DNA of 64,000 nt, taken from contig NZ_QKNW01000001.1 in assembly GCF_009663395.1 (NCBI RefSeq), positions 1,364,001-1,428,000 on the forward strand, written 5' to 3'. The DNA comes from Halosegnis longus (GTDB lineage Archaea > Halobacteriota > Halobacteria > Halobacteriales > Haloarculaceae). Below, one piece after another: positions 54,565 to 62,900 of the stretch (its first letter is position 1; the number at the start of each line of letters is the position of its first letter). A program made the position numbers and the translations under genes. The notes under the pieces are model-generated. The model had not been told where the DNA came from, ran no database searches, and was given only the letters and a program-made list of their open reading frames with translations.

Positions 54565-55109
54565 TCTTCGAGGTCCTCCGGCTGGGTGCCGATGCCCTCG
54601 GGCCAGCCGGTGGGCTGGGCGGCGCTCGGATCGGCGTGTTCGCGTTTCAGCACCATCGGTGTCCGCTCTAGGGAGAGCACGAGGTCGTCGTGTTGGTTGT
54701 ACGCGCGGAGCTCGGTCGTCACCATGCCGACGTGGTCGCGGCTCTCGGATTCGCGCTTGTGGAGCACCTCGCTTTCGGCAAACAGCGTGTCGCCGTGGAA
54801 GACGGGCGCGTGGTGGCGGATGTCGTCGTAGCCGAGATTCGCCGTCGCGTTCGCCGACACGTCGATGACGCTCATCCCGACCGCGAGCGCGATGACGAAG
54901 GTGCCGTCGACGAGCCGCTCGCCGAACTCCGTCTCGGCGGCGTACGCCTCGTTGAAGTGCATCGGGTTCAGGTTCATCGAGAGGTTCGTGAACCAGACGT
55001 TGTCCGTCTCGGTGACGGTGCGACCGTACGGGTGTTTGTAGATGTCGCCGACCGCGAAGTCTTCGTAGTAGCGACCCTGCCAACCGGCTTCGAGTGTTCT
55101 CTCTGTCAT
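54561..55109 (-). CDS. MaoC-family acyl-CoA hydratase
   Basis: A 182-residue hotdog-fold hydratase. The start is YYEDFAVGDIYKHPYGRTVT, followed by NPMHFNEAYAAETEFGERLVDG, holding the catalytic Asn/His-type pair, as in mesaconyl-CoA and itaconyl-CoA hydratases. It probably adds water to an unsaturated C5-dicarboxyl-CoA. Its start shares one base with the ACAD stop (55109), and its stop overlaps the CoA-transferase start. Confidence 0.9.
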   Translation of the reverse strand: MTERTLEAGWQGRYYEDFAVGDIYKHPYGRTVTETDNVWFTNLSMNLNPMHFNEAYAAETEFGERLVDGTFVIALAVGMSVIDVSANATANLGYDDIRHHAPVFHGDTLFAESEVLHKRESESRDHVGMVTTELRAYNQHDDLVLSLERTPMVLKREHADPSAAQPTGWPEGIGTQPEDLEE

Positions 55110-56311
55110 TAGTATGAGCGTGGTAAGTCGAGTTCGTTCTCCGCGACGAAGTTCAGTACGAGTTCCTGCGTGATGGGGACGAGTCGGGTGAGCCGCGCCT
55201 CGCGGAGATACCGCTCCACGTCGTACTCGCGGGCAATCCCGAAGCCGCCGTGCGTCTGGACGGCGGCGTCCGCGGCGTCGAAGGCCGCGTCGGCAGCGAG
55301 ATACTTCGCGACGTTTGCCCGTGCCCCGATTGCGGTCGCGTCACCGTCGCGCGCCACCGCGTCCGCGGCGCTGTACACCGTCTGTTTCGCTGCCGTCACA
55401 CGCGCGTACGCCTCCGCGAGCGGGTGTTGTATCGCCTGATTCGCGCCGATCTTCCGGCCGAACACCTCGCGCTCGCTCGCGTACTCCGCGCCGGCCTCCA
55501 AGGCGAGTTCGCCCAGGCCGACACACTCGGCGGCGATGACGAGTCGCTCCTCGTTGAGCCCGTCGAGCATCTGATAGAAGCCGTTGCCCTCCTCGCCGAT
55601 GAGCGCCGACTCGTCGACCCGGAGGTCATCGAGCCACAACTCGTAGGAGTGGACGGCGCGGCCGGCGGTCTTTTCGATTTGCTCGAGCGTGAGCGAGTCG
55701 GACTCGTAGGCGGCTTCGAGGTCGACGAGGAACATCGACAACCCCTTGGTCCGCTTGTCGACCGCCTCGCGGCGGGTCGTGCGCGCCATGAGGACGAGGT
55801 AGTCGCTGCGGTCGACGCGGGAAATCCAGATCTTCTGGCCGTTGATGACGTACTCGCCGTCCTCCTTCTCGGCCGTGGTGGTGATGCGCGTGGAGTCCGA
55901 GCCGGCGTTCGGCTCCGTCAGCCCGAACGCCTGTATCGAGGTGTCGCCCTCCGCGACCGCCGGCAGGAGCTCCGATTTCATCTCCTCGGTGCCGTACTTG
56001 ACCAGCGGGACGGCGTTGTAGATTGCGCCGTGGACGGCCTGGGCGGCGCTGAATCCACCCCCGCCTGCGGCAATCTCCTCCATCATCACGACGGCTTCGG
56101 CCGTCGACATGCCGGCTCCGCCGTACTCCTCGGGGATGAGCGCGCCGAACCAGCCGTGGTCGGCGAGGCTGTCGGCGAACGCCTCCGGGTAGGTAGCGTT
56201 CTCGTCGTGCTCCCGCCAGTAGGCGGCGTCGAAGTCCGAGCAGATGTCCCGGATGGAGTCGCGGACGAGCCGCTGTTGCTCGCTCAACTGCACTGTGTCG
56301 CGCTGTATCAT
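55109..56311 (-). CDS. Acyl-CoA dehydrogenase
   Basis: A 400-residue flavoprotein. The FAD-binding motif is AFGLTEPNAGSDSTRI, with IWISRVDRSDYLVL after it, and the C-terminal RV(F)GRKIGANQAIQ and HGGFGIAREYDVERYLREAR blocks are typical. The usual catalytic base cannot be placed with certainty by eye. It would oxidise a saturated acyl-CoA such as methylsuccinyl-CoA. First gene of the minus-strand CoA operon after MmgE/PrpD, with a 45-base gap. Confidence 0.92.
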   Translation of the reverse strand: MIQRDTVQLSEQQRLVRDSIRDICSDFDAAYWREHDENATYPEAFADSLADHGWFGALIPEEYGGAGMSTAEAVVMMEEIAAGGGGFSAAQAVHGAIYNAVPLVKYGTEEMKSELLPAVAEGDTSIQAFGLTEPNAGSDSTRITTTAEKEDGEYVINGQKIWISRVDRSDYLVLMARTTRREAVDKRTKGLSMFLVDLEAAYESDSLTLEQIEKTAGRAVHSYELWLDDLRVDESALIGEEGNGFYQMLDGLNEERLVIAAECVGLGELALEAGAEYASEREVFGRKIGANQAIQHPLAEAYARVTAAKQTVYSAADAVARDGDATAIGARANVAKYLAADAAFDAADAAVQTHGGFGIAREYDVERYLREARLTRLVPITQELVLNFVAENELDLPRSY

Positions 56312-56356
56312 TCCGTGGGCAGTTCTCGCGTCAGTGACCGCTTAAACCATGCGGGT

Positions 56357-57664
56357 TCACACCACACTGCCGATATCATCGACGGCGGTGAGGTCGGTGA
56401 ACATGTCGTACAGGCGGTCGGCCTCGGGCGGTTCGACCGCCCGCCGCGCGCAGTCGTCGAACTTCCGTTTTCGTCGGGCCGGCGAGAGCGGATTCGTGTG
56501 GACGCCCGGCGGATTCTCCTGTCGCCGCTCGACCGTGCCGTCGTCGGTCGTGACCCGGACCGTCGCCTCGTGGCTGTCGTACGGGAGCGACTCGTCCACG
56601 CTGAACGCGACGCGCTCGCGTAAGCCGGCGACCGTCTCGTCGGCCAGCGCGTCGGCTTCGAAGGCAGCGAGGTCGACCCGGTCGCGGGCCGCCGCACAGG
56701 CGACGGCGTGTTCCATCGAGAACTTCGCCTCCAGTCCCGTCTCCGGGTCGGGGTACGTGAGCGCGTCGCCGGCCCCGCCCGCCGCGGTCACTTCGATGTG
56801 GTCGATAGCTTCGGGGTCGATGTCGTCGGTGAGCGCCTGCGTCGCGGCGATGGCGGTGTGGGTGAAATAACAGCAGGGGTACGCTTTCGCGTGGATGCCC
56901 TCCGTGTCGAGTGCCCACTCGTCGCCGAAGCTGAACGCGCTTGCCGGCTCCGGCCCGTAGAGGTCCCAGAAGCCCTGGTCGCCCGACATCGCGGTCGCGG
57001 AGGTGGTCAGTCCCTCCGCAGCGAGCAGGGCGGCCGTCATCCCCGAGCGGGCACACAGCCCCGCGTGCAGCGGTTTCGTCATCGAGCCGAAGTTGCGTTT
57101 GGTGCCGGCCGGCATCGAGGCGGCGGCGTTGAGCGCGCGCTCGGCCGTCGCGGCGTCGAAATCGAGCAGCGAGGCCGCGGCCGCCGCCGCGCCGAAGGTG
57201 CCGAACGTGGCCGTGGCGTGCCAGCCGGCCTCGTAGTGGCTCGGGCTGATGGGACCGGCGACGGCACACTCGACCTCGAAGCCGACGGCGAAGGCCGTCA
57301 CCAGCTCCCTCCCGGAGTGGTCGTCCGCGAGGGCGAACAGCGGCGGGACGAGGGTGACGCTCGGGTGGCCGTCGAGCGCCCACGAGAGGTCGTCGTAGTC
57401 GAGGGCGTGGGCGGCGGTGCCGACGCGGAGTGCCGCGCGCTCGGGGTCTTCGGTCCCGAGACCGAGCAGGGTTGCGGCGTCAGCGTCCTCGCCGATATCG
57501 TCGTGCTCGGCGGCGACAGCCCCCGCCCCTTCGACTGCGCCGGCGAGGGTCACGCCGACCGTATCGACGACCGCCCGCGTCACCGTCTCCGGCGCGTCGG
57601 CGGGGAGGTCCTCGTATGTCGTCTCGGCGACGAACTGCGCGAGCGCGTGCTCTGGTGTCGACAT
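56357..57664 (-). CDS. MmgE/PrpD family protein
   Basis: A 435-residue member of the family that includes 2-methylcitrate dehydratase and cis-aconitate decarboxylase. Characteristic parts: ALDYDDLSWALDGHPSVTLVPP near the N-terminus, GWHATATFGTFGAAAAAASL, and AYPCCYFTHTAIAA. ATG 57664 (MSTPEHALAQ) is used. It lies upstream of the acyl-CoA genes in the same direction, so it is probably the first gene of the operon. The exact substrate is unknown. Confidence 0.91.
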   Translation of the reverse strand: MSTPEHALAQFVAETTYEDLPADAPETVTRAVVDTVGVTLAGAVEGAGAVAAEHDDIGEDADAATLLGLGTEDPERAALRVGTAAHALDYDDLSWALDGHPSVTLVPPLFALADDHSGRELVTAFAVGFEVECAVAGPISPSHYEAGWHATATFGTFGAAAAAASLLDFDAATAERALNAAASMPAGTKRNFGSMTKPLHAGLCARSGMTAALLAAEGLTTSATAMSGDQGFWDLYGPEPASAFSFGDEWALDTEGIHAKAYPCCYFTHTAIAATQALTDDIDPEAIDHIEVTAAGGAGDALTYPDPETGLEAKFSMEHAVACAAARDRVDLAAFEADALADETVAGLRERVAFSVDESLPYDSHEATVRVTTDDGTVERRQENPPGVHTNPLSPARRKRKFDDCARRAVEPPEADRLYDMFTDLTAVDDIGSVV

Positions 57665-57759
57665 ACACAGAGGGCACACGACGGGAGCAAAAAGGTCGCG
57701 CGCCCGAGCCGCGTTCGGAGAACGGACGGCTTACTACCCCCACTGCGCTAGCCACGGCG

Positions 57760-58968
57760 ATGTCTGTCGCCCGAAGCGTCCGCCAGTCGCCCGCGGTCCT
57801 CGTCATCTTCGCGAGCACGCTCATCGCCGTGATGGGCGTCTCGCTCATCAGCCCCGCGCTTCCCGCCGTGCAGGACGCGCTCGGTATCACTGAATCGCAG
57901 GCGAGTCTCCTCCTGTCGGCGTTCACGCTCCCGGGCGTCGTGCTCACGATTCCACTCGGCATGCTCGCCGACCGCATCGGCCGCAAGCCGATTCTCGTCC
58001 CCTCGCTCGTCCTGTTTGGACTCTGTGGCAGCGGTATCGTCTTCGTCGAATCTGCTATCCCCATCTCCATTGGCCCCGTCGTCCTCGCCGAGGCGTTCCC
58101 GGTCATCCTCGGGCTTCGGGCGGTCCAAGGGGCCGCGAGCAGCGCCATCGCGATGGTCACGGTGACGCTCATCGGCGACAGCTTCGACGGCGACACGCGC
58201 CGGAAGCTCATCGGGACCAACGCCGCCATCCTCGCGTTCGGCGCAGCGGCGTACCCGCTGCTCGGCGGTGCACTCGCCACCATCGCGTGGACCGTCCCGT
58301 TCCTCTGTTTCGGTCTCGGTCTCGTCGTCGCAGTCCCCGGGCTGTTCGTGCTCTCGGAGCCGGACCGGAAAGCCGTCGAAGACGGCCAAGGGCTTCGCGC
58401 CTTCCTCACCGGTCCGACCTCGCTGCGGCCGTACGCCGTGCTCTATGCTGCGATTCTCGGCATCTTCGTCATCCTCTACGGCGCACAGCTGACGGCGGTG
58501 CCGTTCCTGCTCGACGACACCTACGGGCTGTCGTCGGCCGAAATCGGTCTCCTGCTCGGAGTTCCCGCGGTCGCGATGGGGACGACCGCCACCCAGACCG
58601 ACCGCATCCTCGCTCGGCTCACCAGCTTCCAGTCCATCGCGCTCGGGTTTGTCGTGTACGGCGTCGGCATGGGCATCGTCGCGACCACGCAGTCGGTCGT
58701 CGTCTCCGGGTTCGGGCTTCTCCTGTTCGGCTTCGGACAGGGCTTTGCCGAACCGATTACCGACACCGCGCTCAACGAACTCGCGCCCGACGAGTTCCGC
58801 GGAAGCATCATGAGCGTCCGGACCAGCGTGCTCCGACTCGGGACGACCATCGGCCCGCCGCTGTGTACCGTCGCCGCGCTCCGGGTCGGCTACCGCCAGA
58901 CCCTCCTCGTCGGCGGCGTCCTCGCGGGCGCGTTCGGTCTCTGCTGGCTCGCCGCGAGCTACCGGTGA
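57760..58968 (+). CDS. MFS transporter
   Basis: A 402-residue membrane protein with about 12 hydrophobic segments; the signature GMLADRIGRKPILVPSL follows helix 2. ATG 57760 is chosen over a long upstream extension. It is divergent from the MmgE/PrpD gene (95 bases between starts), so the gap may hold promoters for both. Drug-efflux-like members (such as bicyclomycin/chloramphenicol exporters) look similar. Confidence 0.87.
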   Translation: MSVARSVRQSPAVLVIFASTLIAVMGVSLISPALPAVQDALGITESQASLLLSAFTLPGVVLTIPLGMLADRIGRKPILVPSLVLFGLCGSGIVFVESAIPISIGPVVLAEAFPVILGLRAVQGAASSAIAMVTVTLIGDSFDGDTRRKLIGTNAAILAFGAAAYPLLGGALATIAWTVPFLCFGLGLVVAVPGLFVLSEPDRKAVEDGQGLRAFLTGPTSLRPYAVLYAAILGIFVILYGAQLTAVPFLLDDTYGLSSAEIGLLLGVPAVAMGTTATQTDRILARLTSFQSIALGFVVYGVGMGIVATTQSVVVSGFGLLLFGFGQGFAEPITDTALNELAPDEFRGSIMSVRTSVLRLGTTIGPPLCTVAALRVGYRQTLLVGGVLAGAFGLCWLAASYR

Positions 58969-59013
58969 CGCTCTCCGTGCGTTCCCGTCGGCCGCCCGCA
59001 ACACTCATTACTG

Positions 59014-59027
59014 ACTGAACGTTCAGT
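59014..59027. promoter_or_regulatory. Palindrome ACTGAACGTTCAGT, likely TetR operator
   Basis: A perfect 14-base dyad seven bases before the ATG of the leader ORF. Half-sites TGAAC/GTTCA recur at 59874-59889. Both flank the TetR gene's own transcript and the exporter, which supports autoregulation and control of the exporter. Confidence 0.55.
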
Positions 59028-59033
59028 ACACAT

Positions 59034-59090
59034 ATGTTCGATTCGAGACGGCTCCCCCCGACGACGGCCGTGGAGGTGACACGCGCGTGA
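59034..59090 (+). CDS. 18-residue leader ORF overlapping the TetR start
   Basis: MFDSRRLPPTTAVEVTRA, ATG to TGA, whose TGA overlaps the GTG start of the regulator (GTGA). Translation of the leader could couple to or attenuate the regulator. It may also just be the place where ribosomes enter a leaderless transcript. The same design occurs before the exporter at 59978. Confidence 0.4.
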   Translation: MFDSRRLPPTTAVEVTRA

Positions 59091-59677
59091 GCGGCGACCC
59101 GGACAGCCGCGAGCAGATTATGCAGGCGGCCTTCGAGGCGCTCGCGACCCACGGCTACGCCGACCTGACGGTCGCGCGCATCGCCGACGAGTTCACGAAG
59201 AGCAAGTCGCTGCTCTACTACCACTACGACGGAAAAGACGACATCCTGCGGTCGCTGCTCGACTACGCGACCGACCAGTTTCTCGCCACGCTCGACGCTG
59301 AGTCGACCGACGACCCGGCCGCGAATCTGCGCGAGTTCGTCGACCAACTGCTCCCCGAGTCGCCGAGCGAGGACGCACTCACCGGCCGTCGGGTCATCCT
59401 CGAACTCCGGGGCGAGGCGGTCGGCAACCCCGACTTCCGGGCGACGTTCACCGCGATGGACGACCGACTCCGCGACCGCGTCACCGCGGAAATCGAAGCC
59501 GGCGTCGAGCGGGGCCGGTTCGCGGTCGCGGACCCCGAGACGGCGGCGACCGACCTGACGATGCTGTTGAACGGTGCGCTGTTGGAGAGTGCGACGACCG
59601 ACCACGACATCACCGAGCAGGCGCGTGCGACCCTCCACGCCCGCATCGACGCGCTCGCGGAGGGAGTGGATGAGTAG
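59087..59677 (+). CDS. TetR/AcrR family regulator
   Basis: A 196-residue repressor. The N-terminal helix-turn-helix is IMQAAFEALATHGYADLTVARIADEF in pieces (about 10-45), followed by KSLLYYHYDGKDDIL. The C-terminal ligand domain resembles AcrR-type regulators. The GTG at 59087 overlaps the leader ORF stop. Palindromic sites at 59014 and 59874 suggest it represses itself and the efflux gene downstream. Inducer unknown. Confidence 0.9.
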   Translation: MSGDPDSREQIMQAAFEALATHGYADLTVARIADEFTKSKSLLYYHYDGKDDILRSLLDYATDQFLATLDAESTDDPAANLREFVDQLLPESPSEDALTGRRVILELRGEAVGNPDFRATFTAMDDRLRDRVTAEIEAGVERGRFAVADPETAATDLTMLLNGALLESATTDHDITEQARATLHARIDALAEGVDE

Positions 59678-59877
59678 CTGCGACGTGAACGTCATCGAGG
59701 AGATATCCTGAAGCCCCCCACCGTGCTCGCCGGGCCAATCGTCCTCTCACAGCTGTTGCAGGTGGGTACAACCTCACAGACACGTCCTGGGTCGGCCAAC
59801 TCGGCCAGGAGGCGGCGTCGGCGCTGCCGTACTCGTCGCCGCTGGTTTTCCTGATGGTGTCCGTCGCCGGCGACTGA
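59670..59877 (+). pseudogene. Broken MATE family efflux gene (N-terminal remnant)
   Basis: Its ATG overlaps the TetR stop codon. Three frame pieces join to a MATE N-terminus: MSSCDVNVIE, then DILKPPTVLAGPIVLSQLL, then YNLTDTSWVGQLGQEA and SPLVFLMVSVAGD. Each join implies one lost base (near 59700 and near 59764), and a TGA at 59875 ends it, so about 65 of some 480 residues remain. No other start or ribosome site rescues it. It marks a lost multidrug/toxin exporter next to the repressor. Confidence 0.75.
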
Positions 59878-59889
59878 ACGACCGTTCAG
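59874..59889. promoter_or_regulatory. Palindrome CTGAAC-N4-GTTCAG, likely second TetR operator
   Basis: Six-base arms with a four-base spacer, overlapping the end of the MATE remnant and preceding the exporter's TATA-like box. It shares TGAAC/GTTCA half-sites with 59014-59027. Confidence 0.5.
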
Positions 59890-59901
59890 ATACTTCGGAA
59901 C

Positions 59902-59910
59902 CGTTATACG
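59902..59910 (+). promoter_or_regulatory. TATA box of the exporter
   Basis: GTTATACGC lies about 28-35 bases before the leader ATG at 59937. Confidence 0.4.
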
Positions 59911-59936
59911 CGCGGTGTTAGTAGAATAGTACAGAC

Positions 59937-59981
59937 ATGAGTAGCGCCGAGAGCGGACCGCTCACGAGGGGTCTCGCGTGA
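59937..59981 (+). CDS. 14-residue leader ORF overlapping the exporter start
   Basis: MSSAESGPLTRGLA; its TGA overlaps the GTG start at 59978 (GTGA), exactly as at 59034-59090 for the regulator. Confidence 0.4.
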   Translation: MSSAESGPLTRGLA

Positions 59982-62900
59982 GCGTCGTAGACCGTATCGT
60001 CGACGGAATCTTAGACCACAGCCGGGCGGTCATCGCGGTGATGATTCTGCTGACGGTGGTCGTCGGCGCTGGCGCGCCGATGGTCGAACAGACCTCCTCG
60101 CTCGACCAGTTCCAGACCGACTCCGAGGCGGGCGAGAAGCTGGAGTATCTGGAGGAGAACTTCCAGACCGGCGACGAGAACACCACCTCCGCACAGATAA
60201 TCATCCGCGACGACAACGTCTTGGACCGCGAGTCGCTGCTCGGGAGCATCGCGTACCAGCAGACGCTCCGGGCAAACGAGACGGTCAACGCGACGCTCAC
60301 CGACTCGACGCCGACGGTCGGCATCTCGAACATCGTCGCCATCACGGCAATCAGCCAGGAGGAAGGCGAAGACGTCCAGCGACTCGCGACCGAGTTCCAA
60401 CAGCTGAACCAGACGGTCACCGAGGAGCGCGCCGCGATCGAAGCGCGCAACGAGACGCTGACCGAGACGACCGGGCTGCTCCGTGAACGGCTCACGTTCC
60501 TGCGCGAGAACCCGGACGCCGACCCGGCGGCGGCCTTCGAGGAGGTCCGCGCGAACACGCCGGTCGAGTTCACGGAGGAGGACGGCCAGACGTTCGAGCA
60601 GGCCGCCCAACAGCTTCGACAGGCAGAGACGCAGGAAGAAGCCGAGCAGGCGTACACGCTCGGCACCCAGGGCGTCTTGAGCGACCAGTACGAGCAGCTC
60701 ACCGAGCGCAGCGAGGACCTCGAAGCGACCGCCACAGAACTGGAGTCGGTCGGCGACCAGCTTCAGACCGAACGCGAGCAGTTCCAGAACGCGCAAAACG
60801 CCACGCTGACCGAGCAGTACGAGCAGCTGGAGTCGATGAACGGCAGCGACATCGAGTCGACCGTCGCGACCGTGCTCGGTGACGGCGGCGACGGCGGCGC
60901 GAACACGCGCGCGCTCGGCTTCATGCCGACCGACTTCGACACCGGTTCGACGAGCGCGGAGGCGACGATGCTGCTCGTTCGCCAGTCGAGCGACGCGCCC
61001 GCCGGCAACAACGCCGCGGCGTCCGACCCCGTCATCGACGCCCAACTCGCGATGCAGAGTCTCGGTGAGTCGGCCGACGGCGGCGAGTATCTCATCTTCG
61101 GGGCGGGTATCATCAGCGACGAAATCAACAGCTCGATGACGGATAGTCTCCTCATCGTCGGGCCGCTCGCGCTCATCTTCGTGATTATCGCGCTCGTGGT
61201 CGCCTACCGCGACGTGCTCGACATCCTGCTCGGCCTGCTCGGCATCGGCGGGGTGTTGGCGTGGACGTTCGGCTTCATGGGCTGGGCCGATATCTCGTTC
61301 AATCAGTTGATGATCGCGGTGCCGGTGTTGCTCATCGGGCTGAGCATCGACTACGCCATCCACATCTTCATGCGCCACCGCGAGGAGCGCGGCGAGGACG
61401 ACACCCCGCGCGGCTCGATGCGCGTCGCGCTCGCGGGCGTCGGTATCGCGCTCGTCTACGTGACCGCGACGACCGTCATCGGCTTCCTGTCGAACCTGAC
61501 GAGCCCGATTCCGCCGATTCGCGACTTCGGTGTCGTGAGCGCGTTCGGTATCACCGCGGCGCTCGCCATCTTCGGCATCCTGATGCCGGCGGTGAAGGCC
61601 GAACTCGACGAGGCGCTCGAAGCCCGCGGTATCGACCGCCGGAAACGCGCCTTCGGGACCGGCGGCGGTCGGTTCTCGGCTGCCCTCTCCGTCGGCGCGA
61701 CCGCCGCACGCCGCGCGCCGTATCTCGTGCTCGTGCTCGTGTTACTCGTCAGCGCGGGCGGGGCCTACGGGGCGACGCAGGTGGACACCTCCTTCTCACA
61801 GGAGGACTTCCTCGCCGAGGAGCCGGCCGACTGGATGAAAGACCTGCCGGAGCCGTTCGCGCCCGGTGAGTACACCGCGAAGTCGAACCTGGAGTACGTC
61901 AACGAGAACTTCATCCGCGAGGACTCACAGGCGCAGATTCTCGTCGAGGGTGGCGTGACAGCAGACACCGTCCTCGAACGGGTCGACACCGCGGAAGAAG
62001 CCGCGGCCGACAAGGAGGTGACACAGACCCTCTCGAACGGCGACCCCGACGCCACGACGCCGCTGTCCGTGATGCGTGACGTGGCCGCCAGCGACGAGGC
62101 GTTCGCCGAGACCTTCGAGAGTGCTGACACCGACGGCGACGGCGTCCCCGACCGCAACGTCGAGGGCGTCTACGACGCGCTGTACGAGGCCGCTCCCGAC
62201 GAGGCGAACAGCGTCATCTACCAGACCGACGACGGCGAGTACGAGGCGCTGCGGCTCGTCATCTCGGTGCAGGGTGGCGCGAGCGGCGACGCCATCCAGA
62301 CCCAGATCGGCGAGGTCGCGACCGAACTGGACGGCAACGGACTGGAGTCGACCGCCACGGGCAGCGCCATCCTGAACAAAATCGTCCAGGACGAACTGCT
62401 CGATACGGTCATCAACAGTCTCATCATCACGCTGGCGGCGACGTTCGTCTTCCTGATGGCCGCCTACCGGCTCACGGAAGGGAGCGCGACGCTCGGCGCG
62501 GTGACGCTGTTGCCCGTCGCCCTCACCGTGACGTGGATTCTGGGGACGATGTATCTGCTCGACATCTCCTTCAACGTCCTGACGGGGATGATTACGAGCC
62601 TCACGGTGGGGCTTGGGGTCGCCTACAGCATCCACCTCTCCGAGCGGTACAATCAGGAGTTGGCTCGGACCGGTGACGTGTGGGACTCGATGGAACGGGC
62701 CGTCACGGGGACCGGCGGCGCGCTGCTTGGCTCTGCTGCGACGACCATCGGCGGCTTCGGCGTGCTCGTCTTCGCCATCCTGCCGCCGCTCCAGCAGTTC
62801 GGGCTCATCACCGGGATGACCATCCTCTATGCGTTCCTCGCGAGCGTGTTGGTGCTCCCGAGTCTGCTTGCCATCTGGACCCGGTTCGTCGGTCCGGCCG

